DNA of 31,020 nt from Pelargonium nanum (lineage: Eukaryota; Streptophyta; Magnoliopsida; Geraniales; Geraniaceae), in the NCBI GenBank assembly GCA_036897485.1, contig JAYMTF010000730.1, positions 1-31,020 of the forward strand, written 5' to 3'. Below the pieces are notes generated by a model, which did no database searches, had not been told where the DNA came from, and saw only the letters and a list, made by a program, of their open reading frames with translations. The position numbers and the translations under genes are program-made. Below are positions 18,802 through 30,700 of this stretch, one piece after another. Numbering within the stretch: the first letter of the stretch is position 1; each line of letters begins with the position of its first letter.

Positions 18802-20400
18802 ACCCAACCACTTTACCCTCTGAATTCTCTCTGTAATGGAAAAAGTTGTGAACTTTATTGACACATGGGCATCGACGATGGAGTGAGTTGTTGCGGAAAT
18901 GGCTACAATTGGAAAGACGTGTGAATCATGGATTTGCAAATGTTGTTTGTTTTCTAGGAAAGTTGAGAGAAAAAACCCTAACCAGGACTGGAGGGGGAGA
19001 GGAATATGTGGACTAGTAATTGGGTTCGTTTGTGGTTGGGTAATTTGACAAAACATTGCATTTAAAATACTGTATATAATATAGAAAAACAACACATCAC
19101 TTCTTTGTGGTCAGAGATAACAATTTAGCGGTTTGGTAAAGTTAATTTGTATTTGACTTGAAAATGATTTAGGTACATTTAAAATTTAGATACGTGGTTG
19201 GTCGAATCGGATCAGGGCATGTGTACAGGGGTGTCTGGTGAGCTCACAAATGAGGGTGAGTCGATCGGGTCAGCTCACTAACTTGGGTCAAGTCATTAGG
19301 TGGACCCAATCGACCTAGTAGGAGTCTAGAGTAAGCCAACGCATGCATGCGTCTTCATCTTATGGAGTTACAACCGTTATTTAAAGGATTTATGATGAAT
19401 GGAGGTTAGTGGTTGGATCAAATAAGTTTGGAGGACGTGAGCTCGCCTTTGTCGTGAGTTGGCATGAATCTGATTGTCGACTCGACTATTCCAGTAGGGT
19501 CCTCGCGACCAAAATCAGCTTAGCAACAACGAATGACGCGGCAACTGGATGGATGAGAATGTGACACACTAACGTGGCAGAAAGTGCCACACAACATAGC
19601 TGAGCATTGACTAGAGCGTGAAACACATAGTGTTTGTGATTGGCGCGTGCGGCGACTAGCGTGTTTTTGTTTGTTCTTTCACTTTTTTAAGTATTCTTAC
19701 TTGTTGTCTGGTTTAATTCTCATTTGAACTAATTTTTTTGTTAAGTTTAACTCTTCCACGTGACGAACATATTTCCCCTCTGTGAGGGACATAATTTTAT
19801 TGCACTGTCTATCCTGGTTCAATAGGAAGGGTCTCAACTCTCAATCATGCTTTTCGAGCTCTAAATTCATGGTAAATTTAAGATATCTTCAAGTACACAA
19901 ATTAAATCTATACTCAACAATTATTTGTAAAACTTAATGTATCATGTCATCACCTCTAACTCTAATGTTTTAGTTTCCTCTATCGCGCAATAGAATTCTT
20001 ATTTCTTTTCTACAGAAACCTGATGATCATAACAATAATAGTATGATATTTGATTAGAAATATCATACTATATAAGTTAAAAGTTACACCGAAATACAAA
20101 CAATTCTACTCTGCCGGTATGTTTAATTCAGTGGTCGATGTCCATAACCTGATTAAAAAATGAGTTGGCAACAGTATAGCCACAAAACACCAGTCGTGAT
20201 TCTCAATCAAATATTGATTAAAAGATATTTTTATTTTGGTATTTTCATGATCCACACCAACCAAGTGTCCGGTTCATACACACATTTTTATTGCTTCATT
20301 TCAAATTTTTCTGGACCATCAAAACTAATTTCAAGAAATTGTGTCTTTGTTCCATTGGTTGCTAAAAATTTACGTATTGCTTTCACTGAAACAAGCTGCG
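18802..20400. other. Promoter region of the carrier and spacer
   Basis: The left part (to about 19130) should hold the leader and promoter of the minus-strand carrier. From 19180 to 19680 composition is less AT-rich, with several GGGTCA/GAGCTCAC words and a G-box-like CCACGTGA near 19757. I recognise no gene or transposon family here. A perfect hairpin lies at 20038-20071. Confidence 0.4.
20038..20071. repeat. Perfect 14-bp inverted repeat with 6-nt loop
   Basis: ATAGTATGATATTT at 20038-20051 pairs exactly with AAATATCATACTAT at 20058-20071 around the loop GATTAG. The first pair beyond the stem mismatches. It is AT-rich, lies in the gap between the carrier promoter and the BLH9 3' end, and has no terminator-type T tract. 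Function unknown. Confidence 0.7.
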
Positions 20401-20684
20401 ATACGTAAAATAGCTGACTAAATATCCATATATTAAGTTTGCCAGAGAGCTTTTAAACGTATAAGAATTAATTTACACAAGAATTTTACATAAATAACTT
20501 GTGTTGTAGCAAGCAAGAAAAGCAGTCAGGCAAGCCATGCATGCTCATTTGCCTTGCAAGAGACCATATACACTACCCTCCTTGCACCATTCAATTCCAC
20601 CAATACTGCAATTCTCTTCGGATTCCGGATAAATATATAGGAACATAGATCCCGAACTTTGTTATTGGCGAAGGGGCGAGCAGA

Positions 20685-23600
20685 TCAGCCAACAAAATCG
20701 TGCAAAAGCTGCCCTCCAACATCCCTTCCGAAATGCCTATGTTGTGCTTCAAAACCACTCATCACGTAGCCCTCGTTGTTCCCCTCCATGCCGAGGCCAA
20801 AACGTTGAGCTGCATTGATCGGGAAGGACTCCGACAGGCCAATCCCGTTATTCTGGTGAAGACCCAGCGTTAGAGAGACACTCCCGCTACCACTTCCGCC
20901 TACACCAACGCCCCCTTGCGTATGGCTTGATGACAAATTGTTGTAAGACAAGTTTTGGGGTTCTTCATTTCTCACAAGGACATCAGCAAGTTCGTTCCTA
21001 CTGCGTTTTGATGGTGTGTCTTGAAGCCTTTGGCTGGTGTTCGGGTTTTCTGATGTGACTGCATTTGCTGAATTTAAATGATCACTTGGCCTGTTGGCGC
21101 TTCGATCCTCCCTTGGCAAACCACCCTTGTGAGCTTGTCTTGTTTCTAGCATGTGAATTTCTTCTACCATTGGCTTCCAAAGCCTTACTCTCGCATTAAT
21201 AAACCAGTTTGAGACCTGGATCACATACAGGCACCATCACGTCAAGTTTATAAACAATGCCACAAAACGTAGTTCATGAATGGGGTGTAAGGGTTGAACG
21301 AAGCCATTTAATTTATACCATACCTGACTCCGGGATAGACCAGTTTGTTTAGCCAGCATTATCTTGTCTGTATCGGTAGGATAACTGTGATATTAAACAA
21401 GAAAATCAGTCGGGAGGACATAAAACCCTATTATACCATCAAGGAAATTAATGAATTTGTCAGCATAATCGTATACTTACGGATGCAGAAAGTGTTCAAA
21501 CAACCATGCCCTGAGAACAGTTACAGCGCGCTCAGGAAGCCCTCTTTGGGGTCTCCAGACAGATTGGTTTTCAAGGTATCCCGAGTTATTAACTGGTCTC
21601 TGGCTGTAGAAACCTCTATCGGTGTTCTCAAACCTTCCAGCTTCATCTTTTCCATGGCTTATTGGACCATGAGCTTTATTGGTGAACTGAAGCTGGTCAG
21701 TGATTGCATTCTTCAAGCACTTAAAGTGTTTTGACATGGTTTTCAAAGCCAAGTTTGCATATGGAGCTGCATTGCCTAGTCCAGCAACATACTCAAACGA
21801 TGCCATCACTGACTGCATCTGTTGGTAGTATTGCTTGTACCTCCTATAAATCTATTAGACAGAAAACAATAACACATTGGTGAATTGCGTCTCATTACTT
21901 GAATAATAAATAATTAACAAAAAACAATGCTAAAAGGAAATCTGAAAAATCGAAAACATAATAGAGACTAGAATGTTAGCACTAAAAATACCACAATTCA
22001 ATACATAATTATTTACTTTAATAGCTGAAGTTGATTAAAATCTAGCCATAACACTTGTATTCATTTTTTTTTTCCTAAAACAGTATTAAGTAAAATTAAC
22101 AAGCATACAGAAGGCTCAATTAGGGTCATATCAATCCACAACGATTCAGTGTGATACAACTGTTAATCGAGGCAGAAGTTCGGCCATTGATCTACATGGC
22201 ATCAAATACGAAGTAAAGCCCCAATCAAGATACTATGTAATTAAAGAAAATTGCGATAATCAACCTTACAAATCAGCAACCAATTTTCATGCACACAAGA
22301 GACAGGTCTAGGGAATGAATGAGTACCAAATTATATGGATGAACAGGTCTATAATAATCATGGAAATTGCTCAATGGTGATTTTATACTGGTGGAGGAAG
22401 AATGCGGTTTTTTTCAGTTAGTTTCCCTCTAAATAGGAACAAACTTACTGCCCAGACAAAGACATTTGCAATAATTGAAAAGGTAAAAGGATAACATGTA
22501 AAGACCAATAGCAGCACTTCAAGACCATTTTGTTATAATATCCATTGTATATTAAAACAGTGCAAGTAAAATATGTAGTACTAAGAATTGCCCAAAACAT
22601 AATTCACAGGTCTATGTAGGTTTCATAAGTAATGGAGATACTCAAGTCCAGATCACCTCCTTATATATACTGCTTATTTTAGTAGTAAAAGTAGTATAAG
22701 AGACCAAAAGAGTGTGAACATTAAAATCCTTGCTCTCGTAAATAGTATTGCATGTTTAAGAACATGGAGTAAAATTTAGGGTTTCATCCATCTTGATGCA
22801 CATCATAGTTTCGTATTACAAACACTCTATTTAAGAAAAAACTAACTAAAAATATGTGGATGTTTGAAATAGATGAACAGTGTTCTGGTTCATATAGGAG
22901 ATATTCATGCAATTACATGTAGTCTCAACGTAATATGTACCTATATATGACATCCAGACCGGTGCATAATGGTTTCTTCCAAAATAATACAAAAAAAAAG
23001 GTTTTGTTAGTGCTAAACCCGGGTAAAAAAACACAACATCAAATAATGGTTCCATTCCCATCTTGAGTTCAACATGTAATGCATGTTAATCTTATTTCCT
23101 CTCTCTCCTTTTCTCCTATTTTGCTCTGACCAATAGCTGAAGTGTAGCTTAATTACACTATGCTTGCAAGCCAGCCAATACAACCATAACTATTCAGAAA
23201 ACCCTTCACTGTTCCTTAACTGTAAATCTATTGTCAATATTCACAACAATTAATTACATAACGCTAACAGTTCAATAATGCTAAGCTAAATTAACCTGAT
23301 GGCATTGCAGGCCGTTTACCTTCTAACATTAACCTAACCCAGAAGTTTCATGCACAAGGACACAAAATTTAGAGGTAATAAAGAGCAATGATAATGAAAA
23401 GTACATACACAAAAACAAAAGGCTAATCAAACAATTATCTGAAACAAACAAAGATAATCAGAAAAACAAAGCTTAACAGAGATAATTACAAATAAAAAAG
23501 GAGTCATCTCCACATGAAAATGCCATTATGCTTTCCCTAAAGAGACTTTTGTAGGAGTATAAATCTTTTCATATGGATTCCTTCAATTCAATGACTTTAT

Positions 23601-25122
23601 TATATATGCAGAACATTGCACTCCAAACTTAGTGACAGTGTCACCCTATTACAACTCTTTCAATTGCTGTCAGACACTTTTATGGCACCAATCTTTGTGC
23701 ATATATTCCCTCCCAATCCCTTTATTTCCAAAAAGATGATCTTGTTATCACACCAAGCAAGGCCAGCTATATATTATATCCACAAGAATCCAATTCACAA
23801 ATCACAAGGATTGTTGATTTGATGAAGAAGCAATAAATAAGTAAATAAAACTAAAAACAAACTCACCCACCCTCATAAATGCTCTTTTTAAATTTGGCAC
23901 TCATTCATGCAATACAAACACATCATAAATTCACAGAATCACTCAATTATTTTAAAGCTTAGCACTAGAAGAGTAAAAAGTAGTACGAGTAGTACTAGTG
24001 GGTGGGTTCTCGTGTGTGCACAGTGACAAAAAAAATTAATAAAATTTTCTTGGGTTCTTAAAGACCCCAATCTTGAAGGAAGATGGATTCAGAAACTCAC
24101 ACCAACCATACAAAATTTAAGAACCAAACAAGATTGATTTGCGTAAACTGGTGGTTTGGCTGATTTAACAAAATTTAGAACATACCCAAATCAATCAAAC
24201 ATTAAAAGATTTTAAAAAAAAATACCTCATCGAGCATTGAAATTAGTCTAGATTTTTTCCTCCGATTATCAGCGCCGTCATCAACCCCGCCGCTGCTGAA
24301 GCTCTCCAATGGCGGATGGTCCATGAACGACGAATACGCCGCGAATTTCTCGGCGTAAATTCCGCGACCCACATCGCAAAACTCCTCCAGCAACTGTTGC
24401 GCGGGCTTCAGAAACCTCGATCCCTTGAGAATCGAAGCGTATCCCGTAAACGGACCCAGCGGAACGGAACTTCTGGACACATCATTGGAGGTGGAGGCGC
24501 TCCCTCCGCCGCCAACAATGGCGGCCGGAACCACATACCCACCACCATCGTATCTCTGCAGATTAAGCTCCAGAGGAAGGTTGTGGTGAGAGGACAGTGA
24601 CAGCGACAACCCCTGACCACCACCACCACCACCTCCACCACCAGTACCAGTGCCAGTATTGTTGGAGTCAGGATGGGTCAGCGACAGTGGTTCAGGCTTA
24701 TACACAACCACCTCGTTGGCACCATTATAGGAGGACTGGTCAAAATCTCTGAGATTGTACAGAAACGGGTTGTTGGCCCCACTGTTCATGTCCTGAATCG
24801 AACTAGGGTTCAAAACAGGAAGAGACGAGTGTGGATCCAAATAATGGTGGTGGCGAGAAGTTGCGGCGGAGGAGGAAGAAGAAACATAGCCCATCAAACT
24901 GATACCCTCCTCCTTCACCGCATAACCATGGGTCAGAAAATCGGAAGGTATGAGAGATGGGTCGTAGATTGGGTGAAACAAACTATTAATATTGAGCTGT
25001 TGATGATGATGATGATGATTATGGTGAGTGGTGGGTGCAGATTCTACTACGCAGCCACCAACTCGAAGCTTGTCTCTCCTGCTCTGCTGTGGGACATGGT
25101 AGGACTCATAACCCTCCGCCAT
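20685..25122 (-). CDS. BLH9: BEL1-like homeodomain transcription factor, BLH9 (BELLRINGER/PENNYWISE/REPLUMLESS) type
   Basis: Four exons in transcription order: 25122-24226, 21851-21481, 21384-21324 and 21215-20685, joining to 619 aa. The N-terminus [20 protein letters not shown] closely resembles the BLH8/BLH9 pair. Other marks: His run 33-40; Gly run 161-169; an EAR-like/ZIBEL SLSLSS at about 173; SKY region [20 protein letters not shown] at 223-242; BELL domain from about 288, split by intron 1 after LDE-299; TALE homeodomain about 398-460 with the PYP extension (423-425) and WFINARVR (447-454); a second ZIBEL-like VSLTLGL near the C-terminus. In Arabidopsis these nuclear proteins pair with KNOX proteins (STM, BP) and control meristem maintenance, internode patterning, flowering and replum identity. 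SKY and homeodomain text favours BLH9 over BLH8, by recall rather than alignment. Intron 1 is 2.4 kb, far longer than the others. Confidence 0.93.
21852..24225 (-). other. Long first intron of the BLH9-type gene
   Basis: 2,374 bp of AT-rich DNA between BELL-domain codons, bounded by GTATTT (donor, minus strand) and AATAG (acceptor). No ORF of note, no transposon ends and no RNA gene were seen. Long introns in developmental regulators can carry enhancers, but nothing in the sequence proves it here. Confidence 0.6.
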
Positions 25123-25190
25123 AGCTGACCAACAAGCTCTTTCTACACTCTACTCTACACTACACACTACTCTATCTTGTACTCTTGTAG

Positions 25191-25346
25191 TTACAAAACC
25201 AGAGAATAAAAATAATGAAAAAAAGAGAGAGACAGAGATGAGTTGAGTGATGAAAGAGATGGGAGAGACAGTGGCGCAGAGAGATACGTGAACGGATTGA
25301 GAAAGAATTGGGTCGCCTTCTTAACTTGTAGCTTCTTCTTTTTCAT
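25191..25346 (-). promoter_or_regulatory. 51-codon upstream ORF in the BLH9 leader
   Basis: A minus-strand ORF begins at ATG 25346 (MKKKKLQVKKATQFF...) and ends with TAA at 25191-25193, 68 bp before the BLH9 start codon. Its product would be basic then Ser/Leu-rich, from a CT-rich leader. It matters only if transcription starts upstream of 25346, which cannot be decided here. No TATA box was confidently located. Confidence 0.35.
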
Positions 25347-25820
25347 TCACTCTCACACACACAGAAAAAAACAGTCACTCACTCATACAAAATTTTACAG
25401 AATCTCTCTGCTCTGCGCTTCACACAGAGACTTCTCGGAGGAAGAGACCATAGGGTTTCGGGATACCGGACGACGACCGACTATTTCCGGTAATAATTGC
25501 TGCACACATTTTTTATTTTTGTCGTTTTCCAATATATCTTTATTTGGAAAATCATATCATATGTTTCTCAGTATGTATGGGATGTTAAATTTATGTACCA
25601 ACATTGAAGGTCAATTGGTCTATGAAATGAATATTTGGTAAGAACGTTACAGCTGTGAGAAATAAATTTTGGAAGAGATATTATTACTGTATTAACAACA
25701 CTTTATTTAATGAAAAGCAGACATAATCTAATCATTTTTACGGTTGATTATGAAGAACATACAATTATAAATAAATTTGAGATAGATCGAACATAAATTA
25801 TATTTTTCGGTAAATCATGA

Positions 25821-25940
25821 GGTTCGCAAATTCGCAATTGACATTTTTAAGTCGTTTTATCATACTCTGACTAGTTCTCATTCGAGAATAAGTTATAGTC
25901 AAAACTCTTTTCTCTCTCCAAAAATGTGTTGAGCGGGATA
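25821..25940 (+). repeat. Dispersed repeat, copy A
   Basis: Copy A (GGTTCGCAAATTCGCAATTG ... GTGTTGAGCGGGATA) aligns end to end with copy B at 28454-28575 at roughly 70% by eye and in the same orientation. It probably belongs to an old transposable element family. No coding capacity or termini were recognised. Confidence 0.5.
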
Positions 25941-26094
25941 GACCATAAATTTAGTACTATCTAATACGTAGAGTAAAAAATATATTTCTTCAAATGTCTG
26001 AAGTCGACGAATATCACGTATGTCTTTAATAACAATATGTTAATCGTGAAACTAAAAAGATACAACGTATGTATAAAATAAAAAGAAGAATGAT

Positions 26095-26287
26095 GGTTGC
26101 ATGTCCCTACATGCATGTATATTACATGTAAGCTGACGTGACACATTTTCAGTCACAAAATCTTTATTTCTCTCTCCAAAATTTACGTGGATCCCACTTC
26201 ATTCCCTTTCAATGTTGTGACATCTACGGTTGTGATTGTGTTACATCAACTTACATGCAATATACATGCATGTAGGTACATATAACA
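26095..26287. repeat. Foldback element with 51-bp imperfect inverted arms
   Basis: The left arm 26095-26145 and the reverse complement of the right arm 26237-26287 agree at about 43 of 51 positions, including an unbroken CCTACATGCATGTATATT. Most differences are transitions, so the RNA could pair by G-U on one strand. The spacer is 91 bp and itself contains a short GTCACAA/TTGTGAC inverted pair. A foldback MITE is most likely. A small-RNA hairpin precursor is the alternative. Confidence 0.6.
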
Positions 26288-26954
26288 ATTATTTTCGAAA
26301 TAAAAACATGTATATAGGTATAAATTGATTTTATAAGAATAAAAAATTGTGTAAAATGGGGTGGTGATGACGCACGTGAGAAGGCTATGAAATGAGTGAG
26401 TGAAAGGCTGAGAGTGAGATATGGGTGTTGGTGATTGCGTCCCAAACACTCATCCGCCAAAACCCAAACCCATCTTTTCTTTATCGCTTTTTACGAGGTT
26501 TATTTTATTATTTAATTTCTATGTGCTCCTATAATATAATAATATCCACTAAATTACAACTATGGACTCAATAAATCAGAATAATAGTGTTTGATTTGGT
26601 ATTATCTCGTGTTTTTGGACTATGATTCCAGTTTTTTAAAATATTGTAGTTTGTCGACGTGTGGGTACGGTGTAAGAACGACTCGTCCATGCAACTGTCA
26701 TGATTGGAACCTTATTATATTCGAGTTAGGTCTGATATTCTCCTCTTTTTTTAATTAACTCCTTTCAAATTACATACTTTAAACATACATTTCCTTTATA
26801 CTGATCTTTAATTATTTGTTTTCATGATTTCAAGGAGTTGGGAAATGTTACGGATATCCTAGAGCTTCTATCAAGCAACTGCAAAATTACGGATATTTAA
26901 CTTATAACTTCTTCAGTCGAGAATGAAAACGAGCATTAAAACAAAATTGAACAA

Positions 26955-27160
26955 AAAATTTGCTATCGAATAGTCTCTTAGGTTGACGTCAAGAAACACA
27001 AATCCTTCACAAATATAGAACCATAAATTTCTCTTACATTCGCATTAGTGTTGAAACACAAATGTAACGTAAAATTCGTGTTGAACAATCTCCTCAATTG
27101 ACGTTAAATAACACAAATTCTTAAAAAAAAGATTAATTTTTTCTCTTACATTCGCATTAG
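26955..27160 (+). repeat. Diverged tandem duplication, about 110-bp period
   Basis: Unit 1 (about 26955-27050) and unit 2 (27071-27160) share the order AAAATT..GAA.A.TCTC, TTGACGT, AACACAAAT.CTT and TTCTCTTACATTCGCATTAG. The final 20 bases are identical. Non-coding, probably an old local duplication or the inside of a degraded element. Confidence 0.5.
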
Positions 27161-28453
27161 CTTAGGGACATGATTCTTTTTAGCATTAACTTTTGTCTCC
27201 ACCTCCTTGAATGGTTGCTTTGATATTAATTGGTCACATCTCAAAAGCGGTATGACCAAAGAGACAGCAATTTGAATATAAATCTACTCCCTCATAAATG
27301 ATTTGTTGTTTCAATCTGCCCATAGTCGATTTTGTAACCAATTTCCATTTGACATTCATTAGGATACATAAATAGACATAACTCTCTTTCTTACTATAAT
27401 CAGTCTGAGCATCAATTGTGGTATTCCAGAAGTAGCCAGAAGCGTTGAATCCATATGCAATACATTCTACACATTGCACAGGAGAAGTACTGAAACTTGG
27501 CTCCCATAACCTTACTTGGATGAAAGATGAAACCAATAAATTAACAAGAAACAACGGTAGATGACATAATTAATGTTGTGTTTGGTGGAGTAGCTTGATA
27601 ATTGGTCGATAGAAGCAAATGCGATAAATATAGTTGGCGGGTGGGGTGGACATCATAGTACTTTGTTTGAAAAGAGATGGATCATTGTAGCAGCAGCAGC
27701 TATTACCTATTGCTGCTAACACATTGGAAAATGGTCATTTTGTTACATTACATGCATGCATGTGGACTGTGGACTGCTCGCTCATCATACTTACAACCTT
27801 TAGGTCAACAACAGACAACCCATCTAACTACATTTAATACACTTGCCTAATTTTCACTGTTTCTCATAACAGGCACAAATGGGGGTGTGAAATCTAAAAC
27901 AAGATAGAAATTACATGTATTATTGTTTGTTAATGAGGAAATTAATGATACTACAATGAATGGTGTGTTTAATAAAAGAAGGAAGTGGCACGTGGTGAAG
28001 AGACTGACAACGAATGAAGTGAAGGGGTGAGTTGAGTTCAGGTGACATGGTCATGACTCAGTCTCGTGAATCATCATTATGCTATGCTATATATGCCAAC
28101 GTTGTCTACTAATAGTCTAATACTAGTATTTATTAGTACCACTCTAAATCTTTTGCTTTTAAACTTCGCTCTAAGATTTTGATGGATGTGATCATATATA
28201 TCTTCCCAAGTTTGGTTTATCTATCCAACTCATGCAGTTTCTATCACGTAAAATCTGAAATAACTTAAATAAGGTTACATATATTTGGAGATTTTCCTTC
28301 TGGTCATTTTTCCTTTTATTTTTTTTTTTATTTATGATGAGACTTGTACAGTACCAAACACAGTGAAGAACACAAACGATGGTTGTTCCAAATTAATTAT
28401 TGGGTTGATGGGAACTTTTTATTTTTTTGGTTTAAACTGTGAGATTCTTAAGT

Positions 28454-28575
28454 GGGTCTCTGCGAATTCGCGATTGGTATTTTTAAGCCGTTATACTACA
28501 CTCAAACTGATTCTCATTAGAAGGTAAGTCATAGTTAAAGTTCATCCCTCTCCTCAAGTGTGTTAAGCGGGGATC
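28454..28575 (+). repeat. Dispersed repeat, copy B
   Basis: Diverged match to copy A at 25821-25940, sharing AATTCGC.ATTG, ATTTTTAAG.CGTT, CTGA/CTAGTTCTCATT and GTGTTRAGCGGG words in order. A short related piece (CTACACTCAAATTAATATCC) occurs at 30307-30340. Confidence 0.5.
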
Positions 28576-29742
28576 AAATGCAAACGCTATTTCCATTCAC
28601 GCAGCTTGTGTAGTCAACTACACCACTACTCTTGGATGATGAGAACTTTTTATTTATAATTATTGGTTTTGTTATCTCTCATCTTATTGTCCTCGGTCAC
28701 CATTATCATTTTCTGGTCTTAAAAAATCACTATTATCTCATGTTTACTGGTTAATTAAAGTTGGATAATATCCAATGTCTCAATCTTTGGTGCTAGAGGA
28801 GAGATTTTAGTTATATCTTATTGCATCGAAGTTCAAACTATTTATTAACTTATTATTTATATATATTATTATTCTTTATGATAGCATATTTTTATATAGT
28901 TTCTACTTTAATGGGAAGTGATATCTTTGGTCATGCACCAAGAAGATGACGTAATTCTAAAGTTTTGAGTTATTATTATTTAATTTAGAGTAAATAGTAG
29001 TATATGGTAAAATGTTTTCATAGGCCCACATATATTACTCTTATGATTATACGAAGATGGAAAAAGGTGAATGGGCAAGCTGTTATCGGGGCAGGGTGTG
29101 TCTTTAACTACTTGGATGAATATCCATGACATGAATCTATGGTCTCCAAAGATTTGATTCACTTCTTTTGTCATTTTTCTTCTTTCATTTGTCAAATCAA
29201 TTTTACATATATGTTCAACACTCACACTACCTCCCTCCTTTGGTTTATCTATGGGTAGCAATTAAAATGTTCAAAATTCTACACAGACCATAGTATATTT
29301 CGTTAAAATATCGATTATTTATTTTTTTAAATATTTGACGTGCATATGTGCTAAATAAAACTCATCAACACATAACAAAAAAATTAAAAAAAATAACTTC
29401 CGAAATTTGAATACCGCAATAGAAATAAACTACAAAAATAACAAAACTACTAAAAATCGATTTAAAACATAATATCATGAGAAAAACTAATTCACTTGTA
29501 ATAAACAGACACTCAAAAAGTAGCATATAATGAATGTGAAGATGATAACGAGACGTATGCAAATAGATTATGCCAAATGAGCCAGTAGAGATGATAAAAC
29601 CAATAGAAGAATAAAACTAATCAAGTTAAATCTGTTAAATTTGTGTTTATTCAATATGTAACAACACAAAAAAATGATTGAACCACCGCCAATAAACAAA
29701 AATTTGATGGTAGTTCGAAAGAAGAACATACATAGTTTCCAA

Positions 29743-29779
29743 CTTCTTCTTCTTCTTCTTTTTCTTCTTTTTTTTTTGG
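29743..29779 (+). repeat. CTT-rich simple-sequence tract
   Basis: An imperfect run of CTT trinucleotides followed by a T run in the distal intergenic region. Low complexity with no evident role. Confidence 0.8.
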
Positions 29780-30448
29780 TATATATGGGTTTGTGATGTG
29801 ATAAACTTATGTTTTAATTGTTTAAATTTTGAATTGAATATGAAGTCAAATTTTACCCACCAGACTCAAATAGAATTGAATTAATAGTACTTTTCATAAT
29901 GAATTTCTATTATCTCATGCGTTGAGATAAAAACTACAGTAGAAGATATTAATAGAAAGAAACACATCAATTACATCAGTTAATGCAAATGTATGATATG
30001 ATTTATAATCAATCCATATCAATGCAAAATTGTGATCAGTTTATGCTTTGTAAATTAACTATGATTGTTCGTATTTTTTTAATGGGTTTTGAAATATCTT
30101 TCGTTTACCTCACAACTCATAAGGCAGGCCCATAAAGATCATAAGGGTTTTGACTGATTGAATTTGTAACGTTATATTGGGCTTGAAATGCAGGGAAAAA
30201 ATTACTATATTTAGTAGGACAATATCGTTTGAAGCATGCTATCATTTTTTTTCCCTCTTAACAATCAGCATTCATAGTGGGCTCATCATAAGTATGTTTC
30301 AGCCCCTACGCTACACTCAAATTAATATCCATTCGAATCGGAAAAGGCCACATGCAAGGGCGTCAAAATTCAACCAAATTTTCAGATTTCAAGTAGCTCG
30401 AAATTAATATCTCAAGTTAACTTGCAACAATTTATGTTACTTGACCCA

Positions 30449-30450
<2 letters not shown>

Positions 30451-30481
<31 letters not shown>
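30451..30481. repeat. AT dinucleotide microsatellite
   Basis: About 14-15 uninterrupted TA units. It lies in the presumed 3' flank of the peptide-repeat gene. Likely length-variable between individuals. Confidence 0.95.
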
Positions 30482-30483
<2 letters not shown>

Positions 30484-30700
30484 TTTAAAGTCTAGTATTT
30501 TATCTAGCACCCAAAATTAAACTATGTCAACACTATGATGAATTTGGGCGAAAACAAAATCCACATGGCATAAAAAATGTGCAATGGTCACACCAAAACA
30601 TTTCATATTAGTCTTTATTTATTTTTATTGCATGTGAAGTTTTGACATAAACACCTAATGAACTTGGTCTTTTGTTGCTTGACATTATTAATTATAATAT

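Larger units (their letters stand above)
25480..30685. other. Long AT-rich intergenic region upstream of BLH9
   Basis: About 5.2 kb without a supported protein gene. It contains a foldback element (26095-26287), two copies of a diverged dispersed repeat (25821-25940, 28454-28575) with a possible fragment at 30307-30340, a local tandem duplication (26955-27160), CACGTG G-box cores near 26371 and 27990, a CTT-rich tract and an AT microsatellite. One minus-strand ORF at 27234-27554 encodes a Cys/Tyr-containing 106-residue sequence that I do not recognise; coding status is doubtful. Confidence 0.5.

Noticed and set aside
18802..19095. N-terminal extension of the carrier protein to an ATG at 19095
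   Set aside because: The added residues are low-complexity and hydrophobic, unlike carrier N-termini, and the MQMDARVGG start resembles the plant group. The upstream part is probably leader.
24408..25128. Opposite-strand ORFs across BLH9 exon 1
   Set aside because: Open only because of Gly/His-rich codon runs on the true strand. No family match.
27234..27554. Minus-strand 106-codon ORF with Cys/Trp/Tyr-containing text (WEPSFSTSPVQCVEC...)
   Set aside because: No family recognised, no clear promoter, splice partners or signal peptide; it lies in repeat-rich AT spacer. It may be the remnant of a longer gene but cannot be supported.
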